From NCBI GenBank assembly GCA_021827225.1, contig JAKAXG010000094.1, forward strand, positions 1 through 10,093: 10,093 nucleotides of DNA. The letters are read 5' to 3'. The stretch is from Actinomycetes bacterium. Its GTDB lineage: Bacteria > Actinomycetota > Acidimicrobiia > Acidimicrobiales > Palsa-688. The notes below the pieces were generated by a model. That model saw only the letters and a list, made by a program, of their open reading frames with translations. It searched no databases and was not told the origin of the DNA. Positions within the stretch are counted from its first letter, which is position 1; every line of letters begins with the position of its first letter. A program made the translations under genes and the position numbers. Shown in pieces: positions 1 to 5,846 of this stretch.

Positions 1-276
1 ATCGAGAAGGGCTACCCCGCGGCCACCGAGGAGGACCTGGCGGAGACCGCGCGCCTGGTCGCCGCCGCCGGCCGGTCCATGGTGGCGGTGCGGGCCGACG
101 TCCGCCATCTCGACGAGGTCACCGCCGCCGTGGACGCCGGGCTGGAACGCTTCGGGCGTCTCGACACCATGGAGCCGGGGGACGTCTCGCACATGGTGGC
201 GTTCCTGGCCTCCGACGACAGCCGGTACATGACCGGCGCCCAGATCCCCATAGACATGGGGACCCTCGGCCGGTAG
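1..276 (+). pseudogene. Short-chain dehydrogenase/reductase remnant, mycofactocin-coupled type, 5' end outside window, internal deletion
   Basis: Frame 1 is open from the window edge to TAG at 274-276 (91 residues). The first 55 residues look like the second quarter of an SDR, with a YPxAT-x-EDLAET segment followed by an ADVR motif and ending in FGRLD. This resembles the insertion typical of the mycofactocin-coupled SDR subfamily. The next residues (from about codon 57) are already the SDR C-terminal segment, EPGDVSHMVAFLASDDSRY-MTGAQ, with a final Asp-Met-Gly. A normal SDR has well over 100 residues between these blocks, including the NAG motif, the catalytic Ser and the YxxxK pair. All are absent here although the frame is kept. 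I infer a deleted, catalytically dead gene. The Rossmann GxxxGxG motif would lie upstream of the window. If intact it would be an NAD(P)-dependent alcohol or carbonyl oxidoreductase. Confidence 0.8.
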
Positions 277-277
277 C

Positions 278-308
278 GGCCGCCGGGACAGTCACGCCTC
301 CGGCGGCC
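278..308. terminator. Inverted repeat between convergent genes, possible bidirectional terminator
   Basis: Nine-base perfect arms GGCCGCCGG (278-286) and CCGGCGGCC (300-308) enclose a 13-nt loop. The repeat fills nearly all of the 35 bp between the SDR remnant stop (276) and the acyltransferase stop (312). There is no T tract on either strand. The position between convergent genes suggests transcript ending for both strands, but GC-rich palindromes also arise by chance at this base composition. Confidence 0.4.
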
Positions 309-311
309 CGC

Positions 312-2399
312 CTAACCCGTGGCGGCCGGGCCGGTGGGCGCCAGCGCGGCCAGGACCCGGGGGGCGATCCACGCCCCGAACCGCTCGGCTTCCGCCTCCG
401 TGTCGGGGGCGCGCCGGTCGGGCGCGGACGGGTCGAAGAACGGGTAGTGGACCCCGTCCGGCGCCCTCACAATGGTGCCCCCGATGCTGGTCGCGAACCT
501 CCCGCCCGGGCAGACCATGGCGTCGAGGTCGACCACCGCCGCCGCCCGCCCGCCGATACCGGCGGCCACCGTCCTGACCAGGGTGTTGTACTCCCGCAGT
601 CGTGACGGGCGGTCCTCCGGCCAGGGCGCCCCGTCGGGCTGCTCCCCCGAGGAGAAGCACGGCGCCGTGGCCAGGGCCACCCGGGCGCCCCCGGACAGGG
701 CGATCGACGCCGCCAGCCGGAGCTGGGCCTGCACGTAGCGGCGATCGGCCGGCCGGCTCAGGTCCGTCCAGGGCGAGCCGGGCGCCGGCCGGCGGGACTG
801 CACCTCCCACCGGCCGGCCGCCACCAGCACCACGTCCGGTCGGAAGGCGGCGACCTGCCGGCGCAGGAGAGCCGGCCACTGCCGTCCCGGTGGGGTGGCG
901 GGGTTGCACGGCGCCGGCGGGGTGCTCGCCTGGCCGTGGGCGTCCACCGAGGCGCTGACGGCCACCCCGCAGCCCAGCAGGGCGGCGTCGTCGACCACCA
1001 GGCCGTACCGGGACTCGACGGCCGGGAAGGACAGGGCCAGGCCCAGGGTCAGGCCGGTGGAGTCCCCGGTGACCAGCAGCCTGAGCGGCCGCCGGCCGGT
1101 GGTGGCCGGCCCCCCCGGCGGGGATCCGCCCCAGCCGCCGGCGGCCGCGGGGAGGGCCTGGGCGGTGCTGCGGACCAGCCCCGCCCCGGCGCCGGCCGGC
1201 GCCGGGGTCAGCGCCGAGGTGGCTGTAATCACCGCGGCGGCCGCCACCACCGATGCGGTGGCGGCGACCGAGCCGGCCACCACGAGGGGCCGGGGCCGCC
1301 TGACCGCGGCGGCGCGCAGGACCCGGACCTCCAGCAGGTGGAAGCTGGCGGCGGCCACACCCAGGTCGCACAGGGCGCGCAGCGCGAACAGGGGCGGTCC
1401 CGACAGGCCGGTGGACGAGTGGTCGAGGACCGCGAACAGGGGGAAGTACCACAGGTACATCCCGTAGGAGATCCGCCCGACGTAGGCCAGGGGACGGGCC
1501 GACAGGATGCGGGCGGGCAACGCCGCGGGGGCGGCGACCAGCGACGAGATCAGCAGCCCGGCCAGGAGCGCCACCGCCAGGAACCCGCCCTGGTAGCTGA
1601 GCGGGTCGGATGCACCCAGGCGGCACGCCGCCCAGGCCAGGCCGGCGACGGCCACCGCGGCCGCCGCCGGGGCGGCCCGGGACCAGCGCCGGGGGAGACG
1701 CCCCCCGGCGAGGGCGGCGGCCACGGCCGCCCCCACCAGGATGCTCTGGGCGTGGGTGTCGGTGCCGTAGTACAGGCGCGACGGGTCGGCACCCGAGCGG
1801 TACAGCACCGCCATCCAGATCGCCGACCCGGCCGCACCGGCGACGCCCACCGCCAGCACCGCCCCGGCCGGGTCCCTCCCCAGGCGACGGCCGACGCGCA
1901 GGGTGGCCCACAGCAGCAGCGGCCAGACCACGTAGAACTGCTCCTCGATGGCCAGGCTCCACGTGTGGGTGAGCAGCGACGGAGCCGCCGAGGCGGCGAA
2001 GTAGTTCGACGACGAGGCGATGAAATGCCAGTTGGAGACGTAGGCCACCACGCTGAGCGCGTCGCCCCAGAAGCCCGGGTACCGGCCCGCCGGGGCCACG
2101 AAGACCACGTAGCCGGCCACCGCGGCGAGCATCACGGCCAGGGCGGGGAGCAGGCGCCGCGCCCGTCGGCCCCAGAACGCCCCGAGGTCCAGTCGCCCGC
2201 TGGCCCGCCCCTCCCGGAGCAGGAGGGAGGTGATCAGGAACCCCGACAGCACGAAGAACACGTCGACGCCGTAGAAGCCGGCCACCGACAGCCCCGGGAC
2301 CCCGCCGTGGTAGGCCAAGACCATCGACACTGCCAGGCAGCGCACCCCGTCGAGCTGCGCCAGCCGGCGCCGGGGGACGGGCGGGGACCGGTCGGTCAT
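312..2399 (-). CDS. Membrane O-acyltransferase (AT3 family) fused to SGNH hydrolase domain, OafA-like
   Basis: This 695-aa protein has the two-part architecture of OafA-type enzymes, which move acyl (usually acetyl) groups across the membrane onto envelope glycans. Residues 1-400 are the AT3 domain with about ten hydrophobic segments. Visible motifs are the R20/H31 pair (RCLAVSMVLAYH), VDVFFVLSGFLIT (45-57), RRARRLLPA (78-86), SLAIEEQFYVVWP (148-160) and SYGMYLWYFPLF (311-322). A last membrane segment (about 373-393) leads through an Ala/Gly/Pro linker to an SGNH domain (about 438-688). That domain has the nucleophile block VTGDST (Ser447), a GRWE block (529-532) and the C-terminal DGVH block with Asp648 and His651, so the triad looks complete. 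I chose the ATG at 2397-2399 because homology begins just after it. The frame stays open for 129 more codons upstream, but that part is antisense to the next gene. There is no ribosome site; a -10-like GATACT sits 6 nt upstream. The exact acceptor is unknown. Confidence 0.9.
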   Translation of the reverse strand: MTDRSPPVPRRRLAQLDGVRCLAVSMVLAYHGGVPGLSVAGFYGVDVFFVLSGFLITSLLLREGRASGRLDLGAFWGRRARRLLPALAVMLAAVAGYVVFVAPAGRYPGFWGDALSVVAYVSNWHFIASSSNYFAASAAPSLLTHTWSLAIEEQFYVVWPLLLWATLRVGRRLGRDPAGAVLAVGVAGAAGSAIWMAVLYRSGADPSRLYYGTDTHAQSILVGAAVAAALAGGRLPRRWSRAAPAAAAVAVAGLAWAACRLGASDPLSYQGGFLAVALLAGLLISSLVAAPAALPARILSARPLAYVGRISYGMYLWYFPLFAVLDHSSTGLSGPPLFALRALCDLGVAAASFHLLEVRVLRAAAVRRPRPLVVAGSVAATASVVAAAAVITATSALTPAPAGAGAGLVRSTAQALPAAAGGWGGSPPGGPATTGRRPLRLLVTGDSTGLTLGLALSFPAVESRYGLVVDDAALLGCGVAVSASVDAHGQASTPPAPCNPATPPGRQWPALLRRQVAAFRPDVVLVAAGRWEVQSRRPAPGSPWTDLSRPADRRYVQAQLRLAASIALSGGARVALATAPCFSSGEQPDGAPWPEDRPSRLREYNTLVRTVAAGIGGRAAAVVDLDAMVCPGGRFATSIGGTIVRAPDGVHYPFFDPSAPDRRAPDTEAEAERFGAWIAPRVLAALAPTGPAATG

Positions 2400-2405
2400 C
2401 AGCCG

Positions 2406-2411
2406 AGTATC
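2406..2411 (-). promoter_or_regulatory. -10 element for leaderless acyltransferase transcript (GATACT)
   Basis: On the minus strand GATACT is followed by exactly 6 nt and then the ATG at 2399. It is preceded by TGT, an extended -10 (TGN) arrangement. No Shine-Dalgarno is present and no convincing -35 is seen. Transcription starting at or next to the ATG would give a leaderless mRNA. This is an inference from spacing, not measured. Confidence 0.45.
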
Positions 2412-2485
2412 ACATGCCTTCCCCCCGGAGGTGCCCCGACCCCACGCCCCCCAAGCGGTTGAATAGGACAGCTTCGATCTCGGAC

Positions 2486-2492
2486 GAGGAGG
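2486..2492 (+). promoter_or_regulatory. Ribosome binding site for the beta-propeller-like gene (GAGGAGG)
   Basis: GAGGAGG ends 9 nt before the GTG at 2502. This decides the start: no ATG lies in frame immediately after it, and the GTG gives the natural beginning of the protein. Confidence 0.75.
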
Positions 2493-2501
2493 CACGGCGG
2501 C

Positions 2502-3608
2502 GTGAGAATTTCGGAGATCTGGCGGGCTACCGTCCCGGGGCACACATCGCACTCGATGCTTGCCGACCCCGGCTCCAAATCCGTCTTCGTCAGCGACGGC
2601 TGGGGCGTCGCCCACTCCGGTCTGCGCCTGCACCGGCTGGACCCAGAGACCGGCGAGAAGCTGGGGGAGGTGCGGACCCGCCAGCAGTCCGTCTCGGCGA
2701 TGGTCGTCGACGACGATTGCCTGTTCGTCGCCACCCACTCCCGCCTGCTCCGGCTCCGGCCGCAGGACCTGTCGATGGCGGCTCACTGGGACCGGGTCCT
2801 ACCGAGCGACGCCCAGCAGCTGGCGGTCTCCGGGGACTACGTGCTGGCCGCCAATTTGCGTAAGCCGGTCGTCGGCCTGTACCACCTCGGCCGGCGCAGC
2901 AGCGCCCGGCTGCGCACCGGCCTGCAGCCCCTTCTGGTCCGCCACGGAGACCGGGTGAAGGTCATCGAGGGCTTCGACGGCGGGGTGCTCACCTTCGACC
3001 CCGAGCGCGCCACCCTGCTCGCCTCGGAACCGTCACCGCCGGTATCGGCCGTGGCCGCCGGAGCCGACATGTGGGCGGTCCGGGCCGGCGAGGCCCAGGG
3101 AGCCGGCGAGCGCCGCGCCCCGTCGTCGTGGTTGAAACCGGGCACCGACCGGCTGATCCGCCTCGGCGCCGACAGCGACTGGGAGGCCCGGCTGCCGGAC
3201 GTGGCGTCGGCGATCATGTGCGACGACGACCACGGGCTGCTGTGGTGCCTGATGGGAAACCGGTCCTCCACGCTCGTCGCCGTCGGGCAGGCGGACGGGC
3301 GGGTGGTGGCTTCGTTCCCGGCCGGCCCCGGCCGGTACTGGGCCTACTACCACCCGCCGACCGGTCTGGCGGTGGCCGCCGAACCGGTGCAGGAGACCGG
3401 CGGGTACCGGACCACCCAGAGCCTGTCCACCCTGATCGCCCACGTGGTGGTGCTCGAGGACGGCGATCCCGGTGGCGCCCCCGGCGACGGCACCCACGCC
3501 GACGACGGGTTCCGTCTGCCGCCCCCGCCACCCCCGCCGGAGCTGCCGGCACCGGGCGCCGAGGAGTCCTTCACGCCCCCGGAGGACCCGGCGTCGCTCC
3601 GGCTGTAG
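2502..3608 (+). CDS. Hypothetical protein, probable beta-propeller (WD40/PQQ-like) with proline-rich tail
   Basis: I do not recognise this 368-aa protein. It starts at GTG behind a strong ribosome site and has no signal peptide or membrane segment, so it is probably cytoplasmic. Residues 15-320 show short repeated beta-strand patterns typical of propeller blades: SVFVSDGWG (27-35) then LHRLDPETGE (43-52); SAMVVDDDCLFVATHSRLLRL (65-85); QLAVSGDYVLAAN (106-118); VSAVAAGADMWAV (181-193); AIMCDDDHGLLWCL (237-250); GLAVAAEP (288-295). The DPETGEKLGEV phrase is common in PQQ-like and YVTN propellers. A tail from about 325 is Gly/Asp-rich, then seven prolines (340-346), then acidic to the end. No catalytic motif is visible. 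A binding or scaffolding role is possible but is inference. The gene lies 9 bp before dtd and diverges from the acyltransferase across about 100 bp. Confidence 0.7.
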   Translation: MRISEIWRATVPGHTSHSMLADPGSKSVFVSDGWGVAHSGLRLHRLDPETGEKLGEVRTRQQSVSAMVVDDDCLFVATHSRLLRLRPQDLSMAAHWDRVLPSDAQQLAVSGDYVLAANLRKPVVGLYHLGRRSSARLRTGLQPLLVRHGDRVKVIEGFDGGVLTFDPERATLLASEPSPPVSAVAAGADMWAVRAGEAQGAGERRAPSSWLKPGTDRLIRLGADSDWEARLPDVASAIMCDDDHGLLWCLMGNRSSTLVAVGQADGRVVASFPAGPGRYWAYYHPPTGLAVAAEPVQETGGYRTTQSLSTLIAHVVVLEDGDPGGAPGDGTHADDGFRLPPPPPPPELPAPGAEESFTPPEDPASLRL

Positions 3609-3611
3609 CTT
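3606..3611 (+). promoter_or_regulatory. -10 element for leaderless dtd transcript (TAGCTT), overlapping upstream stop codon
   Basis: TAGCTT fits the TANNNT consensus and lies 6 nt before the dtd ATG at 3618. Its first three bases are the stop codon of the preceding gene. There is no Shine-Dalgarno for dtd in the 9-bp gap. This suggests dtd-mtnA can be transcribed separately as a leaderless message, although read-through from upstream remains possible. Confidence 0.45.
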
Positions 3612-3617
3612 GGCCGG

Positions 3618-4058
3618 ATGCGTGCGCTGGTCCAGCGGGTGTCCTCGGCCTCGGTGGCGGTCGGCCCGGAGCTGGTCGGATCGATCGGCGCCGGGCTGTG
3701 CACCTTCGTGGGGGTCACCCATTCCGACGAGTCGGCGACGGCCGAGCGGATGGCCCGGCGGCTCTGGGGCCTGCGGGTGTTCGAGGACGACGCCGGGCTG
3801 ACCAACCGGTCGGCCGAGGAGCTGGGCCGGGAGGTGCTGGTGGTCAGCCAGTTCACCCTCTACGCGGACACCAGCCGGGGCCGGCGCCCGTCCTTCGTCG
3901 ACGCCGCCCGTCCGGAGCACGCCGAGGCGGTCGTCGAGCGCGTGGTGGAGGCGCTCCGCTCGCTGGGAGCCAGGGTGGCCACGGGCCGTTTCCGGGCTGA
4001 CATGGCGGTGAGCCTGGTCAACGACGGCCCCTTCACCGTCATGCTGGAGGTGCCATGA
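3618..4058 (+). CDS. dtd: D-aminoacyl-tRNA deacylase
   Basis: At 146 aa this matches the full length of DTD, the homodimeric cytoplasmic enzyme that removes D-amino acids (and glycine) wrongly attached to tRNA. Family marks are clear: MRALVQRV at the N-terminus, IGAGLCTFVGV (23-33), the SQFTLYAD block (77-84), GRRPSF (88-93), and the C-terminal NDGPFT (135-140), which holds the Gly-cisPro pair (G137-P138) that excludes L-aminoacyl substrates. The ATG at 3618 is supported by the alignment of MRALVQRV with family N-termini. It has no ribosome site but a -10-like hexamer 6 nt upstream. Its TGA overlaps the ATG of mtnA (ATGA), so the two are translationally coupled. Nothing looks truncated. Confidence 0.96.
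   Translation: MRALVQRVSSASVAVGPELVGSIGAGLCTFVGVTHSDESATAERMARRLWGLRVFEDDAGLTNRSAEELGREVLVVSQFTLYADTSRGRRPSFVDAARPEHAEAVVERVVEALRSLGARVATGRFRADMAVSLVNDGPFTVMLEVP
4046..4050 (+). promoter_or_regulatory. Ribosome binding site for mtnA (GGAGG) inside the dtd 3' end
   Basis: GGAGG sits within the last codons of dtd with a 4-nt spacer to the mtnA ATG at 4055. It supports that start and coupled translation. Confidence 0.6.
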
Positions 4059-5044
4059 CCCGCCCTGAGCCGGACCTGCCGGCGACCATCGAGTGGTGCA
4101 ACGGCACCGTCCGCATGATCGACCAGCGGCTGCTGCCCGCCGAGCTGCGGTTCCTGGAGCTGTCCACGGTCGAGGAGATGTGCGCGGCGATCCGGGACCT
4201 GGCCATCCGCGGGGCGCCGGCGCTGGGTGTGGCCGGGGCCATGGGAATCGCCCTCGCCGTCGGCCGGGGCGAGGACCTCGACGAGGCGGCCGACCGCCTG
4301 GTCGCCACCCGCCCCACCGCGGTGAACCTGCGGTGGGGGGTGGAGCGGGCGGTCTCCGCCGCGGATCCCATCGGCGAGGCGCAGGCCATGGCGGTCGAGG
4401 ACGTGGAGCGCAACCGGTGCCTGGGCCGGCTGGGCTCGGAGCTGCTGCCGGCCGGCGCCCGGGTGCTGACCCACTGCAACGCCGGCTCCCTGGCCTGCGC
4501 CGGATACGGCACCGCCATCGGCGTCATCCGGGCCGCCTGGGAGGGCGGGAAGGAGCCGTCGGTGTGGGTGGACGAGACCCGCCCCGTCATGCAGGGCAGC
4601 CGCCTGACCGCCTGGGAGCTGCAGCGGCTGGGCATCCCGGCCACGGTCCTGGTGGACGGGGCGGCGGCGTCGGTGATGGCCCGCGGAGAGGTCGACTGCG
4701 TGGTGGTCGGAGCCGACCGGATCGCCGCCAACGGCGACGTGGCCAACAAGGTCGGCACCTACGCCCTGGCCGTCCTGGCCCGCCACCACCGCATCCCGTT
4801 CTACGTGGCCGCCCCGCTCTCCACCGTCGATCCGCACTGCCGCTCCGGCGCGGAGATACCGGTGGAGCAGCGCAGCACCGACGAGGTGGCCGTGGTCGGG
4901 GACCGGCGGATGATCCCGGCCGGGGTGGCGGTCACCAACCCGGCGTTCGACGTGACACCGGCCCGGCTGGTGTCGGCCATCGTCACCGAAGCCGGCGTCG
5001 CCCGCCGCCCCTACCGGGCCGCCCTGCGGGCCCTACTGGCCTGA
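4055..5044 (+). CDS. mtnA: S-methyl-5-thioribose-1-phosphate isomerase
   Basis: This 329-aa protein converts 5-methylthioribose-1-phosphate (aldose) to 5-methylthioribulose-1-phosphate (ketose) in the methionine salvage pathway in the cytoplasm. The fold is shared with eIF2B-alpha subunits, but the diagnostic isomerase motifs are present: AIRGAPALGVAGAMGIAL (50-67), NLRWGVERA (91-99), THCNAGSLA with catalytic Cys141 (139-147), WVDETRP (171-177) and VVVGADRIAANGDVANKVGT with catalytic Asp221 (216-235). APLSTVD (253-259) and IPVEQRS (268-274) complete the usual C-terminal half. Length is close to the family norm. The ATG overlaps the dtd stop, with GGAGG upstream. No other salvage genes lie in the window, so the partner steps must be elsewhere. 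Use in the dihydroxyacetone-phosphate shunt instead of full salvage cannot be excluded. Confidence 0.95.
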   Translation: MTRPEPDLPATIEWCNGTVRMIDQRLLPAELRFLELSTVEEMCAAIRDLAIRGAPALGVAGAMGIALAVGRGEDLDEAADRLVATRPTAVNLRWGVERAVSAADPIGEAQAMAVEDVERNRCLGRLGSELLPAGARVLTHCNAGSLACAGYGTAIGVIRAAWEGGKEPSVWVDETRPVMQGSRLTAWELQRLGIPATVLVDGAAASVMARGEVDCVVVGADRIAANGDVANKVGTYALAVLARHHRIPFYVAAPLSTVDPHCRSGAEIPVEQRSTDEVAVVGDRRMIPAGVAVTNPAFDVTPARLVSAIVTEAGVARRPYRAALRALLA

Positions 5045-5078
5045 CCGGGCTCCCGCCCGATCAGCCGGGGAAGCCCGG
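5045..5078. terminator. Possible hairpin at the convergent mtnA / CMD-protein junction
   Basis: CCGGGCT (5045-5051) pairs with AGCCCGG (5072-5078) across a 20-nt loop. It covers the 16-bp gap between the two stop codons and the last codons of the minus-strand gene. The stem is short and has no T tract, so this is only suggestive. Confidence 0.3.
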
Positions 5079-5615
5079 AAGGCCCGGCTCCGGCTGGACG
5101 CCCAGCGAGTTCAGGGTCATGGCCACCATGTGGTAGTGACCGACGAGCAGCGGCAGCTCGATCAGCTGCTGCTGGTCGTACACGACGGACAGCGCCTCCC
5201 ACGTCGGGTCGGTGATGGACCAGTCGCGGTGCAGCTCGTCGGCGGCGCGCAGCAGGGTGGCGTCGAAGTCGCTCCAGCCGGCATCGGGACCCTGGGCCAC
5301 CCGCTCTATCTCCGACTCGGTCAGACCCACCGACCGGCCGATGACCACGTGCTGACCCCATTCGTAGGGGGCCTGACAGTTCCAGCCGGTACGCAGGATG
5401 AGCAGCTCCCGGTCCCGGGCCGGGAGCTTGCCGTTGAGCAGCTTGCCGCCGAAGGGCAGCCACTTGCGGGTGAGACCCTCGGCCCGCACCAGGGTGGTGA
5501 AGATGTTGGCCTCCGATCCAGCCACCGTCACCTGGTCCAGCAGGGCCTGGGCGCTCGGGCTGCGCTGCTCCCGGGGGAGGGGTTCGATCCGGGGCCGGCC
5601 CAGCGGGGAGTCCAT
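5061..5615 (-). CDS. Carboxymuconolactone decarboxylase-fold (AhpD-like) protein
   Basis: This 184-aa protein belongs to the CMD superfamily, a group of small all-helical proteins including gamma-carboxymuconolactone decarboxylase and the peroxidase partner AhpD. The signature stretch is PARDRELLILRTGWNCQA (65-82) followed by PYEWGQHVVIGRSVGLT (83-99), which is typical of a common actinobacterial subgroup of unknown substrate. The C-terminal helices contain ADELH (125-129) and LPLLVGHYHMVAMTLN (154-169). By alignment Glu70 and His89 fit the conserved Glu and His of AhpD, but the redox CxxC is absent (Ala82 and Glu85 stand at those positions); the only nearby Cys is Cys80. Thiol peroxidase activity is therefore unlikely. 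No signal peptide is seen. The ATG at 5613-5615 lacks a ribosome site but has TAATGT 6 nt upstream. It diverges from the glucan hydrolase gene. Confidence 0.88.
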   Translation of the reverse strand: MDSPLGRPRIEPLPREQRSPSAQALLDQVTVAGSEANIFTTLVRAEGLTRKWLPFGGKLLNGKLPARDRELLILRTGWNCQAPYEWGQHVVIGRSVGLTESEIERVAQGPDAGWSDFDATLLRAADELHRDWSITDPTWEALSVVYDQQQLIELPLLVGHYHMVAMTLNSLGVQPEPGLPGFPG

Positions 5616-5621
5616 GGCCGG

Positions 5622-5627
5622 ACATTA
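5622..5627 (-). promoter_or_regulatory. -10 element for leaderless CMD-protein transcript (TAATGT)
   Basis: On the minus strand TAATGT (a full TANNNT match) is followed by 6 nt and the ATG at 5615. No Shine-Dalgarno is present. The -35 region is GC-rich with no recognisable hexamer. Confidence 0.5.
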
Positions 5628-5835
5628 CCCGCTCGCCGGCCGCGTCGGCCCCGCCGGGCGCCGTCACCGACCAGGTGGTTCGTCGGATCTTCGTTCGATC
5701 GGACGTATCACCCGGCGCCGCGGGATCGCGCCGGTACCGTCGGACCGTTCGCGAGAAGAGCGGAGCGCGGCGACAGGGGCGTCCGCCCCCGCCGGCACCG
5801 CCCCGATCACGGGCGGTCGGACGGTCCCGAGCAGT

Positions 5836-5841
5836 GAGGAG
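5836..5841 (+). promoter_or_regulatory. Ribosome binding site for the glucan hydrolase (GAGGAG)
   Basis: GAGGAG with a 5-nt spacer to the ATG at 5847 fixes the start, which gives a proper signal peptide. The rest of the 231-bp divergent gap (5616-5846) holds no gene that I can support and no clear operator. Confidence 0.7.
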
Positions 5842-5846
5842 TTCCG

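Noticed and set aside
292..1962. 556-codon minus-strand frame rich in Gly, Arg and Pro
   Set aside because: It is an out-of-frame shadow of the acyltransferase, with the composition expected of a wrong frame in high-GC DNA.
936..2462. 508-codon plus-strand open frame
   Set aside because: It is antisense to the acyltransferase, is Gln/Gly/Arg-rich and has no domain pattern.
2400..2786. 129-codon open extension upstream of the acyltransferase ATG on the minus strand
   Set aside because: It is antisense to the propeller gene, has no AT3 homology and has low-complexity composition. The -10-like box and family alignment favour the ATG at 2399.
5616..5846. Operator or riboswitch in the divergent gap before the glucan hydrolase
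   Set aside because: I found only short palindromes such as CGATCG and no conserved riboswitch or MalR/LacI-type site that I could defend.
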